Positions 1 through 6,372 of a DNA stretch of 14,123 nucleotides are shown piece by piece. The notes under the pieces are model-generated. The model saw only the letters and a list, made by a program, of their open reading frames with translations, was not told the DNA's origin and did not search any database. Origin of the DNA: Elusimicrobia bacterium RIFOXYB2_FULL_48_7 (GTDB lineage: Bacteria > Elusimicrobiota > Endomicrobiia > CG1-02-37-114 > XYA2-FULL-39-19); NCBI GenBank assembly GCA_001800495.1, contig MGVM01000029.1, forward strand, positions 1 to 14,123, in the 5' to 3' direction. Numbering within the stretch: the stretch's first letter is position 1; the number at the start of each line of letters is the position of its first letter. Made by a program: the position numbers and the translations under genes.

Positions 1-188
1 AAACCTTTTTCAATTGAACTGTTTTTATCATCGGTTACAGTTCCGCAAAAATCACCCAGAACACTGATATCCGGAAGATTTCTTGCCGTACCTCCCGCAG
101 CAGGTGAAGGGACAGCTGTTTCCTGGCTGAATGCTATTTTTGAAAATATGCATAAAATGTTTAGAATGACTATAAGTCTATTCCTCAT
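1..188 (-). CDS. Secreted, probably outer-membrane protein, N-terminal 62 residues only
   Basis: The gene starts at ATG 186-188 and runs off the left edge. A GGAGG at 196-200, seven bases upstream, fixes the start. The N-terminus is a signal peptide: MRNR, then a hydrophobic stretch ending near SQ at about residues 21-22. After a Pro/Ala/Gly-rich linker comes LPDISVLGDFCG. That segment resembles the opening (N-P-D-I-S-x-I-G-D-F) of outer-membrane proteins annotated as zinc-regulated TonB-dependent receptors or porin-like proteins. The similarity is from memory and short, so the family is an inference; only secretion is well supported. The small membrane protein upstream (253-534) with H/C motifs is probably co-transcribed, which would fit metal uptake. 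Neither a plug nor a barrel domain can be seen because the gene is cut. Confidence 0.6.
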   Translation of the reverse strand, partial: MRNRLIVILNILCIFSKIAFSQETAVPSPAAGGTARNLPDISVLGDFCGTVTDDKNSSIEKG

Positions 189-195
189 AAAAATA

Positions 196-200
196 CCTCC
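196..200 (-). promoter_or_regulatory. Ribosome binding site of the left-edge secreted protein
   Basis: GGAGG on the minus strand lies seven bases before ATG 186-188. It is among the strongest Shine-Dalgarno matches in the window and confirms the start of a gene visible only as a fragment. Confidence 0.75.
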
Positions 201-252
201 AATAGATGCTAAAGTTAGATAAATGAAATGGCTTAAAAACTAGTTTTGGTGA

Positions 253-534
253 TTATTTGCAGGGCGGACCGCGGATTGAATGAACCTGTAGAAATGGATT
301 AAAATAAACGGAATAAGCTGCCAGGAAAAGATAAGTTAAGAACAGTGTTAGAATAATACCTGGGGCCGGGTTGCTTATTATCGTATGTAAAACCGAAAGC
401 GCAACGCAAAAACCGCAGTCCTGCTCGTCCAATTCAATTGAATGAGAGTGGAAAGAAGCCCCAATAAACAGTAAAACAAATGCAAAACCAAGAAAAGCTG
501 TTAAAAAGGGTTTAAAACTGTTTATTTTCTTCAT
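253..534 (-). CDS. Small membrane protein with HxH and CxxC motifs, DUF2946-like
   Basis: This 93-residue protein starts at ATG 532-534; an in-frame TTG two codons upstream (538-540) is less likely. It has a first hydrophobic helix (about residues 10-27), then H29-x-H31, an acidic ELDEQ stretch and C40-x-x-C43. A second hydrophobic segment (about 58-75) follows, and the tail ends RGPPCK. The layout (N-terminal helix, His/Cys loop, second helix, RGPP tail) resembles small DUF2946-type proteins that often sit beside TonB-dependent metal receptors. The loop could bind a metal ion outside the membrane, but this is inferred from motif and context. It precedes the secreted left-edge protein by 64 bases, so the two may be co-transcribed. 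No clear Shine-Dalgarno is present; see the candidate promoter at 543-571, which would give an almost leaderless transcript. Confidence 0.6.
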   Translation of the reverse strand: MKKINSFKPFLTAFLGFAFVLLFIGASFHSHSIELDEQDCGFCVALSVLHTIISNPAPGIILTLFLTYLFLAAYSVYFNPFLQVHSIRGPPCK

Positions 535-542
535 GTTCAATA

Positions 543-571
543 ATTTTACATTATTCTCACTTTGTTATCAA
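543..571 (-). promoter_or_regulatory. Candidate sigma-70-type promoter for the metal-related gene pair
   Basis: Reading the minus strand, TTGATA (571-566) is followed by 17 bases and TAAAAT (548-543), each five of six to consensus. The -10 box ends only eight bases before ATG 532-534, so the transcript would be leaderless or nearly so if this promoter is used. It lies in the 113-base gap between the 207-residue membrane protein and the small HxH/CxxC protein, the longest gap in the left part that holds no gene remnant. In AT-rich DNA such matches arise by chance, so confidence is modest. Confidence 0.4.
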
Positions 572-580
572 GGTTGATAA
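565..580. promoter_or_regulatory. Inverted repeat TTATCA-AGGT-TGATAA, candidate operator
   Basis: Two perfect six-base arms are separated by four bases. The repeat covers the -35 box of the candidate promoter at 543-571, where a repressor would block transcription. Fur-family boxes are also AT-rich palindromes built from GATAAT-like units, and the downstream genes look metal-related. Assignment to a particular regulator is not supported. No T-run follows it, so it is not a terminator. Confidence 0.35.
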
Positions 581-653
581 TCTTAACAATAGTATCACAA
601 AAATGGAAGAGAAATAAAATACCCATAACATTTTCAATAATACCTTTACTCAA

Positions 654-1277
654 TTATTTTCGTCTTACAAACAATAAAGGAAAAACAAAATCGCTCACAC
701 AACAGGGAACCCACACAGACAGAAACAAAAATGCAAATATTGCCGTATAAGATAAAAGAGAAAATTCCTGGCCTTTTGCCATAATGATATGAAACAATGA
801 TGCCCAGGTGCTTATGAGGACATGCCCGTAATGAGGGAATTTAGTTGACGGTTTAAAATATGCAAATGCAATGCCCAGAAACGCCAGAGGATTAACCAGC
901 CACCATTTTTCAATAAAACCGACATGTATTTCTCTATCAGGCAGTTTTAGCAGGGTTTCACCCAAAAAAGGAATTATAGAATCGCTTAATGTCGCTATCC
1001 CTATTGACCCTATATAGCCTATAAGCAATAATACCCAGAGATTGCATTTCCCTGTTATACATTTGGCGTTAATTCTTTCACAGGAGTGGAATTTGTAAAT
1101 TGACGCTGTCACCAGCGCGCTTAAAAACACATGAAGCGGATGCAACAGATAAAAAATATTATAGGCCGTCCGGGAGGGCATATCTTTGAATACCGCCATA
1201 ACGGCAATGCCGGTAATTGCGCCAAACAAGGTAAACGGAGCGTGGCTTTTTAATTCTTTAAATATGTTTTTAAACAT
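654..1277 (-). CDS. Uncharacterised polytopic membrane protein with conserved-looking His and Cys residues
   Basis: I do not recognise this 207-residue family. About six hydrophobic helices are visible, near residues 14-30, 41-62, 79-98, 128-141, 152-167 and 175-203. Histidines lie inside or beside helices (H46, H49, H118, H149, H152, H163). A short loop carries H64, C66, C73 and C78, and C192-C193 sit in the last helix. This distribution suggests binding of a metal ion, haem or other redox group, or metal transport, but no named motif fits. It starts 34 bases after the flavin reductase-like gene and ends the long co-directional gene run. The adjacent FeoA, flavin reductase and metal-like pair make a role in metal handling plausible. 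The start at ATG 1275-1277 has only a weak GAG upstream. Confidence 0.6.
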   Translation of the reverse strand: MFKNIFKELKSHAPFTLFGAITGIAVMAVFKDMPSRTAYNIFYLLHPLHVFLSALVTASIYKFHSCERINAKCITGKCNLWVLLLIGYIGSIGIATLSDSIIPFLGETLLKLPDREIHVGFIEKWWLVNPLAFLGIAFAYFKPSTKFPHYGHVLISTWASLFHIIMAKGQEFSLLSYTAIFAFLFLSVWVPCCVSDFVFPLLFVRRK

Positions 1278-1311
1278 TTATCTCGCACTCTTTCAAACCC
1301 GGACAAGGCCG

Positions 1312-1803
1312 TTAGTAAATCTTAATTTTTGAATAGTCTATATTGCCGTCTTTATCTGTATATTCCGGGCTTGCGTGAATATACTCTATTCTCCCTGCAA
1401 ACATCTCGTGTGAACCTGTCATAAGCGAACCTATAACCTTACATTCTATATTAATCGGAAAATCCAGAATAATAGGCGCGCTGATTTTAGAACCCTTTTG
1501 GACTTTCAGCCCGAGTTCAGCAAGTTTATCCCCATCACGGCCGCTATGCTTTCCCAGATAATCATAGGCTTCCTTATTCTTCTCCCCTACCAGATTGACT
1601 ACGAACTCACCAGTCTCTTTTATCATTGGATAAGAATACCTGGAAGGAACAATCCCTGCCATTACCATGGGAGGATTATAACTGCAATTACAGCAGTAGC
1701 CGACTACAAGGGCGTTGTTTTTTCCGTCCTTGTTGCAACAAGAGACAATAACCAGAGGCATTGGTTTTATTACAGGCTGGATTTTTACTGGCATTTTTTC
1801 CAT
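1312..1803 (-). CDS. Flavin reductase-like FMN-binding protein (flavoredoxin type)
   Basis: This 163-residue protein belongs to the flavin reductase-like split-barrel family, which binds FMN and passes electrons between NAD(P)H or other donors and partner proteins. Supporting segments are the N-terminal strand PLVIVSCC, the NPPMVMAGI...SRYSYPMI block (about residues 43-61), GEFVVNLVG, and HEMFAGRIEYI near the C-terminus. AGGAGG at 1811-1816 sits seven bases before ATG 1801-1803 and fixes the start. Oddities are five cysteines in the N-terminal part (C22, C23, C37, C38, C40, including a CCNC cluster), and a length somewhat short of the family's usual 180-190. FeoA precedes it by 39 bases, so one possible partner process is reductive iron handling. 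A redox partner role in the anaerobic Fe-S pathway is equally possible. Confidence 0.85.
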   Translation of the reverse strand: MEKMPVKIQPVIKPMPLVIVSCCNKDGKNNALVVGYCCNCSYNPPMVMAGIVPSRYSYPMIKETGEFVVNLVGEKNKEAYDYLGKHSGRDGDKLAELGLKVQKGSKISAPIILDFPINIECKVIGSLMTGSHEMFAGRIEYIHASPEYTDKDGNIDYSKIKIY

Positions 1804-1842
1804 TGGCAGCCCTCCTTTTAATAATTATTTACTCTCCTAACT

Positions 1843-2091
1843 TCAGATTTGTTTCCGGAATCCGGAAAAAGCCTCAACCATTATTCTTCTGGCCATCCCG
1901 AAACCAATAGCAACATTTGTTCCCCTGATTGACACTATGACCGGCCCCCGCATGAAGTGAGAACTTGTTTTCACTATTTCCACTCCTGGTGTTATTCCCA
2001 GAGCTTCAAGTTTCCGCAAGAAACCGTGGCTGCCTTCAACACAAATGACTTTTGCCTTTTCGTTATTTTTCAGCTGATTAAGATTAATCAT
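1843..2091 (-). CDS. feoA: FeoA, small SH3-like protein of ferrous iron transport
   Basis: The 82 residues match a full FeoA domain: start NLNQLKNNEKAKV, central G-F-L-R-K-L-E-A-L-G-I-T-P-G (about residues 23-36), the HFMRGPVIVSIRG strand pair, and the A-I-G-F-G-M-A-R-R-I-M-V ending. FeoA is a cytoplasmic SH3-fold partner of the ferrous iron permease FeoB. No feoB lies in the window, so this is a solitary feoA. Solitary FeoA-domain proteins also occur as regulators or adaptors, and its permease may be elsewhere. An AAGG-type ribosome site (2101-2104) ends nine bases before the ATG. That site lies just beyond the stop of the MBL remnant, so feoA was probably once translated right behind an intact metallohydrolase. 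Confidence 0.88.
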   Translation of the reverse strand: MINLNQLKNNEKAKVICVEGSHGFLRKLEALGITPGVEIVKTSSHFMRGPVIVSIRGTNVAIGFGMARRIMVEAFSGFRKQI

Positions 2092-2106
2092 ATTTTATAG
2101 CCTTTT

Positions 2107-2318
2107 TTAGCAGTCTATTTTTGAACCTGTTTTAATTGATATAAAATCATTTTTATATGCTTCTTTTAACATTTTGACTGCTTTACCTCCCGACAGTAAA
2201 AAGAAGCTTTGCTGTATGTATCAAATAATATATCCTCGTCAACAAGAACCGACAGGCCCCAGCCCCTTGATTGTTTTTCTGACAATTTGGATGCTTCTGC
2301 GATTACTTTAATTTTCAT
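2107..2318 (-). pseudogene. Remnant of an MBL-fold metallohydrolase with a large internal deletion
   Basis: ATG 2316-2318 lies six bases after the fabH stop and opens a reading frame ending at 2166 (50 codons). The first 39-40 residues (start MKIKVIAEASKLSE, then GWGLSVLVDE and DILFDT) match the N-terminus of MBL-fold hydrolases annotated as dihydropterin/ribofuranosyl-aminobenzene phosphate synthase-like. After KASF the frame degenerates. One base over, at the T-run near 2200, the frame continues as FLLSGGKAVKMLKEAY then DFISIKTGSKID and stops at 2107-2109. That piece resembles the C-terminal end of the same family, where a Cys/Ser-Gly-x-x-A-x-x-x-(L/F)-K pattern precedes the last strands. 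The metal-binding HxHxDH core and roughly 150-200 residues are missing. The gene is therefore an internally deleted and frameshifted relic. A short functional peptide from the first 50 codons cannot be excluded. Confidence 0.72.
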
Positions 2319-2324
2319 AATATT

Positions 2325-3323
2325 CTAATACTCCAATACTACTGCCCCAATAGAATAACCGCCGCCTACTGTAGTTAAAAGAACCTTATCACCTTTTTTA
2401 ATTTTATAGTTCTCAAGTTCCCCCCTGACCGCTTTATCAAGGGCGATAGGAATTGTTGCCGCTGATGTATTCCCGAATTTATCGACAGTCAGGCAGACTT
2501 TTTCCATAGGGACATTCAATTTCTCTGCCAGGCTTCTTATAATCCTTTCGTTTGCCTGATGAGGGATAATCCAATCAATGGCTTCTAATTTATAAGTGCT
2601 GATTTCAAGTGCTTTTTTGGCGGCTTCCGCCATTGCATTAACAGCTTTTTTCAGCACCCTGGGCCCGCCGTCCATCCTGATAAAACATTTTTCTTTTTCT
2701 ATATTTGAGTTCTTGAATTCAAGATGGTCAGGAGAATAATCTGATTTCAAATAGGGGAAAGTTGATATGCCTTCTTTATCAGATTGCTGCAAAACTACCG
2801 CTCCGGCACCATCACCAAACAATACAGCTGTTGCCGGGTCATTAAAATCAGTTACTTTTGAAAGCGTTTCGCTGGCAACAATTAAAATATTTTTATAATT
2901 TCCGCTTATAATTTTATAGTAAGCATCGTCTAAGCCGCAGATAAACCCAGCGCAGGCTGTATTAAGTACAAACCCCGGGATGTTCCCATTACCTATTCTA
3001 TCAGCTATAGAACAAGCCAAATTGGGAATTTCTTTTGAGGGAGTGAAACTGGCAGCAATAATAAAATCCAGCTTGTCCGGTTTTATGCCGGCTGCTTCCA
3101 ATGCCTTTTTTGATGCTTCTGCTGCCATATATTCAGTATCTTCGTCTTCAACATAATACCTTGTTTTTATACCGGTTACTTTTTCTGTCCATTCGCAAAA
3201 AGGCATACCTGCCCTGACCGGGTCAAATTTTTTAACTATCTTTTCAAGTTTTTGATTGGTCATTAACTTTTTTGGTAAATAGGAACCAGTTCCCGCGATT
3301 CTTGCCTTTTTGATGTTCTCCAT
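2325..3323 (-). CDS. fabH: 3-oxoacyl-ACP synthase III (FabH-type condensing enzyme)
   Basis: The 332 residues match the usual length of KAS III, which condenses an acyl-CoA starter with malonyl-ACP to begin fatty acid synthesis. The catalytic triad is visible: C124 in NTACAGF, H255 in IIPHQANER and N285 in KFGNTSAAT. The GDGAGAVVL segment (170-178) and the C-terminal GGGYSIGAVVLEY are also typical. GAGAGG stands seven bases before the ATG. No fabD, fabG, acpP or plsX is adjacent, unlike a normal fab cluster. Its neighbours are a DUF2099 protein and an HAD protein, with the MBL remnant immediately after. It may therefore be a specialised ketoacyl synthase of the same superfamily acting on another starter. 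The residues seen support the fold and chemistry, not the substrate. Confidence 0.88.
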   Translation of the reverse strand: MENIKKARIAGTGSYLPKKLMTNQKLEKIVKKFDPVRAGMPFCEWTEKVTGIKTRYYVEDEDTEYMAAEASKKALEAAGIKPDKLDFIIAASFTPSKEIPNLACSIADRIGNGNIPGFVLNTACAGFICGLDDAYYKIISGNYKNILIVASETLSKVTDFNDPATAVLFGDGAGAVVLQQSDKEGISTFPYLKSDYSPDHLEFKNSNIEKEKCFIRMDGGPRVLKKAVNAMAEAAKKALEISTYKLEAIDWIIPHQANERIIRSLAEKLNVPMEKVCLTVDKFGNTSAATIPIALDKAVRGELENYKIKKGDKVLLTTVGGGYSIGAVVLEY

Positions 3324-3334
3324 TTTTTAACCTC

Positions 3335-4339
3335 TCATAATCTTGGCTCTTTTTTGCTTCTTACGGGCAATTTCGACTCCTTTAAGTAAGCATCAAAATT
3401 GCCCATTTTGATTTTTACGCCTTCGGCTTTACCTGAAACAAGATATTGTTTGTTTGAATCCAAATTTCTTATATTGCTGTCATCTGAAGCATAACCCGCC
3501 GCCAGATCAAGCCCTTTTTTAGTCAGCACAAAAACTGGAATTCCCGTAGAAATCTGTAATATCGCTCTTTTTCCTGTCATTTCCCTTATTTCTTTTGACG
3601 CGCAGCTCCATACAACATCGGTAAAACAGTTTATTTCTTTGATGCGTTTCTTCAAAACACCCGTAGTACAGACAACCAATGAAGTAATAGAGATATTAGT
3701 ATCATTTTCTATTTTCTTTAATTCAGCTAAATCCTCATCCGTAAAACCGTTTATTGTTACAGCAATATTTTTATAACCGAGTTCAGCGGCTTTTTTTACG
3801 CCCGCGATTTGATTGATTTCAGCGTTTTGAAAAACCACGGCACAACCCGCGTTCTCAAGTTGTTTTATTACAGCTTTTATCGGAGTAGTATAAAAAAGCC
3901 CGTTCATCCTGGCGCCAATACCCTGGATAACTTCGGGTTTGTTTACAATTACAGTGCCGGCGCCGTCACAAACAACAACGGCGGCATCAATGATATTTTT
4001 AGCCATAGCGTACATCATTATTTCCGAAGCTCCGTACGGAACGGCAATGCTGTTTTGAATAAGCTCCCTGGATACTGTAAAATGGCCGAATTCAGCAATT
4101 TTTCCTTCAACAGCGCCTTTTATTGCTTTTTTCAGCATTTCCATGTCATGGCCTTTTGATTTCCTTATACCGCCGTACAAATAATGCGCTAATGGGCAAT
4201 ATTCCATAACCGGATCTGTAACTTTGATTACTTTTCCTTTGGATACAGCCACAAAAGAAGAATAAAAACGCGTTATATGCAAATCTTTGAAGCCGCTTTT
4301 CCTTATTCCCATTTTTACCAATAATTTCTCTAAGTTCAT
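3335..4339 (-). CDS. DUF2099 family protein, homologue of methanogenesis marker protein 8
   Basis: This 334-residue protein matches the family named for conservation in methanogens. Recognised blocks are VMEYCPLAHYLYGGI (residues 44-58), a central VVCDGAGTVIV (122-132), the QGIGARMNGL stretch with following TTPI (139-154), GVKKAAELGYKNIAVT (180-195), and CASKEIREM with the ISTGIPVFVLTKKG segment (246-276). C48, C124, C224 and C246 are candidates for conserved cysteines. Its biochemical role is not established, and bacterial members are found without methyl-CoM reductase. Here it lies 27 bases behind an HAD-like gene and 11 bases ahead of the FabH-type enzyme, so the three are probably one transcription unit. 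The unusual tail after residue 280 (GYASDDSN...) may be a lineage-specific extension. There is no strong Shine-Dalgarno. Confidence 0.82.
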   Translation of the reverse strand: MNLEKLLVKMGIRKSGFKDLHITRFYSSFVAVSKGKVIKVTDPVMEYCPLAHYLYGGIRKSKGHDMEMLKKAIKGAVEGKIAEFGHFTVSRELIQNSIAVPYGASEIMMYAMAKNIIDAAVVVCDGAGTVIVNKPEVIQGIGARMNGLFYTTPIKAVIKQLENAGCAVVFQNAEINQIAGVKKAAELGYKNIAVTINGFTDEDLAELKKIENDTNISITSLVVCTTGVLKKRIKEINCFTDVVWSCASKEIREMTGKRAILQISTGIPVFVLTKKGLDLAAGYASDDSNIRNLDSNKQYLVSGKAEGVKIKMGNFDAYLKESKLPVRSKKEPRL

Positions 4340-4366
4340 ATCATTTTATTTTAAATTAACCTTCTA

Positions 4367-5173
4367 TCAGTTTAAAAGCTTAATAAGCCTATACACAGGT
4401 TCCCACGTCCAGCCCTTAATTACTATGTCATAATATTTTACAAATGCCTTTTTGGGATTATAACCAATTCCGATACCGCCGTTTTCCTGGGCATATTTCA
4501 CCATCTCCAAATCATCTTCATTATGGCCTATTACCATAGGATGTCGCGCGTTAAATTCTGATAATATCCTTTCAAGAACCGCCTTTTTATCAAATTTATT
4601 TGTTTTAAGCTGAGAGCGCTGGTATCCGGCAAATCCGCTGTCTTTGAAATAAATTATATTTGAGTCATAAAAAGAAATAAGGGGCGTACCTCCTTTTTTG
4701 AATTCTTTGACATATTCCTCAAGAATAATGTTTAACCCAAAACTGACCAGGCCCACCGGCGCCTTTTTTGCCAATTCACGGATTGCCCCGGCTGAAAACG
4801 GATATGATAATCGCGGTATATATTTTACCATGCTGTCAAAATATACCCGCGGAATACCTTTCATGACCATTTCATATTTATCCAGCAAGTCCCTATTGCC
4901 GGTATTATAGTTAAACCAGGATTTAATTTTTGTAAAAGTTATAAAAAACCCGCCTTTTACCAGCTGGGGAATATATTTCCAGTCGTTTATCTTATAAGGG
5001 AAAAAACAAATATTGACAAATATTAGAACTCCAAGTATCGTCTGCGAAAATCCCGGGAATAGGCATTCATCCAAGTCGATAACCACAAGATCTGTCTTAC
5101 TAAACCTGCCCTTTAAGGACTGTAATGAATATAAGGAATACACCCTGTTGTCAATTTTATATTTACACAGCAT
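4367..5173 (-). CDS. HAD superfamily hydrolase-like protein with hydrophobic cap
   Basis: The 268-residue protein shows the HAD motifs in order. Motif I is VVIDLDECLFPG with nucleophile D33 and D35, and Cys where Thr/Ser/Val is usual. A motif II-like serine lies in GLVSFG (about 144). A lysine lies in the KKAVLERIL helix, and a motif IV-like GHNEDDLEM is near 215-223. HAD enzymes mostly hydrolyse phosphate esters in the cytoplasm. The segment between motifs I and II is unusually hydrophobic and aromatic (about residues 42-90, with ILGVLIFVNICFFPY and GGFFITF), suggesting a cap that sits on a membrane or accepts a lipid-like substrate. It begins 15 bases after the peptide deformylase stop with no visible ribosome site, so translation may depend on coupling. 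The true start could differ slightly. The substrate is unknown. Confidence 0.7.
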   Translation of the reverse strand: MLCKYKIDNRVYSLYSLQSLKGRFSKTDLVVIDLDECLFPGFSQTILGVLIFVNICFFPYKINDWKYIPQLVKGGFFITFTKIKSWFNYNTGNRDLLDKYEMVMKGIPRVYFDSMVKYIPRLSYPFSAGAIRELAKKAPVGLVSFGLNIILEEYVKEFKKGGTPLISFYDSNIIYFKDSGFAGYQRSQLKTNKFDKKAVLERILSEFNARHPMVIGHNEDDLEMVKYAQENGGIGIGYNPKKAFVKYYDIVIKGWTWEPVYRLIKLLN

Positions 5174-5188
5174 ATTTTTAAATTTATT

Positions 5189-5689
5189 CTATTCGCATTT
5201 AATTTCTTGCAGTTGTCCGCTTATTAGCTTTAGTTTCTTTTTCGGAACCCGGTCAATCATTAAAATCCCGTCCAAATGGTCGATTTCATGCTGTAATACA
5301 CGCGCTAAGAGCCCTTGGGCGCCGTATTGGATACTTTCCCCCTTATTGTCCAATCCTTCTACCACAATTTCCTTTGAGCGTTTTATATCTAGGTATATGC
5401 CGGGAAAGCTCAAGCATCCTTCCTGAAATACTTCCTTACCTTGATGCCATATTATTTTGGGATTGATGAAAACATGTAATCCCTCCCCAATATCTACAAC
5501 TATTATTCTTTTCGATACTCCTATTTGAGGCGCTGCCAGGCCGACGCCTTTATTCTGGTACATTAACTGGGACATAACCCTTATAATTCTGTGAATATCG
5601 CCGCTTAGTTCACTTACTTCCAGGCTTTTTCTTTTTAAAACAGGATTGCCATATTTTACTACTTCAATAATCTTAGTCATTGGCTCCAT
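5189..5689 (-). CDS. def: Peptide deformylase
   Basis: Removes the N-formyl group from nascent proteins in the cytoplasm. All three family motifs are present: GVGLAAPQIG (48-57), EGCLSFPG (90-97, metal ligand C92) and QHEIDHLDG (133-141, metal ligands H134 and H138, catalytic E135). At 166 residues it has normal length. The start at 5687-5689 overlaps the end of the TPR gene by 17 bases and is preceded by AAAGGGAA seven bases upstream. A second ATG three codons on (5678-5680) would also work, but its GGAG lies too close. It is usually next to fmt; here it instead follows an ABC transporter module, so its position looks opportunistic. Confidence 0.95.
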   Translation of the reverse strand: MEPMTKIIEVVKYGNPVLKRKSLEVSELSGDIHRIIRVMSQLMYQNKGVGLAAPQIGVSKRIIVVDIGEGLHVFINPKIIWHQGKEVFQEGCLSFPGIYLDIKRSKEIVVEGLDNKGESIQYGAQGLLARVLQHEIDHLDGILMIDRVPKKKLKLISGQLQEIKCE

Positions 5690-6371
5690 TTATTTTCCCT
5701 TTTGTCAGATTTTCAAGTATTAATAACTGTTCCCTGGCCCTGTCTTTGTACTCTAAATCATTGCTTGTCAGCAGATTTTCCCAGATATCAATAGCTTTGC
5801 CATATTCCCTGGATGATTTATAGTAATTTGCAAGTATTCCTTTGATTATGGAAGGACAATCCGGGTATTGAATTGCTTCTTCCAGCAAAGCGGCCATTTC
5901 ACTGTATTTTGCCGCTTTTTTATAAACAATGGCACTCAAGTAAAGCCGCAACTGCCAGTATTTGGGGTTATTCCTGATCCCTTCCTGCAAAAGTTCAATT
6001 GCTTCATCAGGCCTGTTCACGTTTTTAAACCAGGCGAGGATTCCAGAACTGAATAAGTAAGCTTCATGGAAATACGGGTCTATACGGACCACGCGCAGAG
6101 TAAGCGGTTTTAACAAATCCATGGTACTCGAATAGTCCTCATCTGTGGCGGAGTATTGGATTAACTGGACCCAGGCTATGTCCGCTGTGGCGCAACGAAA
6201 ACCCATAAGAATTCCGCTTATATCCTGCAATCCGTTTTGTTCCGTTATTAATTCATTAAAATGTGGGTATGAAGGCTGCCAGGACAACCTGATCTTATGC
6301 TGTGATAAAAACAGCAGCACCATGCAAAAGGTGAAAATAATACCCATGTAAATATTTTTACCTTTTCTCAT
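5673..6371 (-). CDS. Membrane-anchored TPR-repeat protein
   Basis: The 232-residue protein has one N-terminal hydrophobic anchor (residues 8-23) after positive residues, so the rest should lie outside the cytoplasmic membrane. It contains tetratricopeptide-like helical pairs from about residue 85 to 220, for example PDEAIELLQEGIRNNPKYW (121-139), KYSEMAALLEEAIQYP (155-170) and REYGKAIDIWENLL (188-201). A preceding conserved-looking block, GILMGFRCATADIAWVQLIQY (53-73), resembles anchor-proximal segments of TPR proteins found beside ABC-2 transporters in candidate-phylum genomes. AAGGAG lies seven bases before the ATG, and the start follows the permease stop by one base. This tight spacing implies joint expression, and a scaffold or partner role for the transporter is the likeliest job. 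The function is not known. Confidence 0.75.
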   Translation of the reverse strand: MRKGKNIYMGIIFTFCMVLLFLSQHKIRLSWQPSYPHFNELITEQNGLQDISGILMGFRCATADIAWVQLIQYSATDEDYSSTMDLLKPLTLRVVRIDPYFHEAYLFSSGILAWFKNVNRPDEAIELLQEGIRNNPKYWQLRLYLSAIVYKKAAKYSEMAALLEEAIQYPDCPSIIKGILANYYKSSREYGKAIDIWENLLTSNDLEYKDRAREQLLILENLTKGKINGAND

Positions 6372-6372
6372 A

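Noticed and set aside
236..247. Perfect palindrome AAAACTAGTTTT between the small membrane protein and the left-edge gene
   Set aside because: The stem would be short and AT-rich with no loop and no distinct T-run after it. It is better explained by base composition than as a terminator or operator.
562..750. Short plus-strand open frame in and beside the intergenic region
   Set aside because: Its product is low-complexity, its 3' part lies antisense to the 207-residue membrane protein, and no ribosome site precedes it.
1278..1311. GC-rich inverted pair (CGG...CCG) as a terminator after the flavin reductase-like gene
   Set aside because: The arms pair over only three to four bases and there is no T-run, so read-through into the next gene is more likely.
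1498..1821. 107-codon plus-strand open frame opposite the flavin reductase-like gene
   Set aside because: It lies antisense to a gene with clear motifs and a strong ribosome site. Its translation has no recognisable domain. The other plus-strand frames (for example 3809-4159, 5013-5426, 7572-7955, 10290-10664) were rejected for the same reason.
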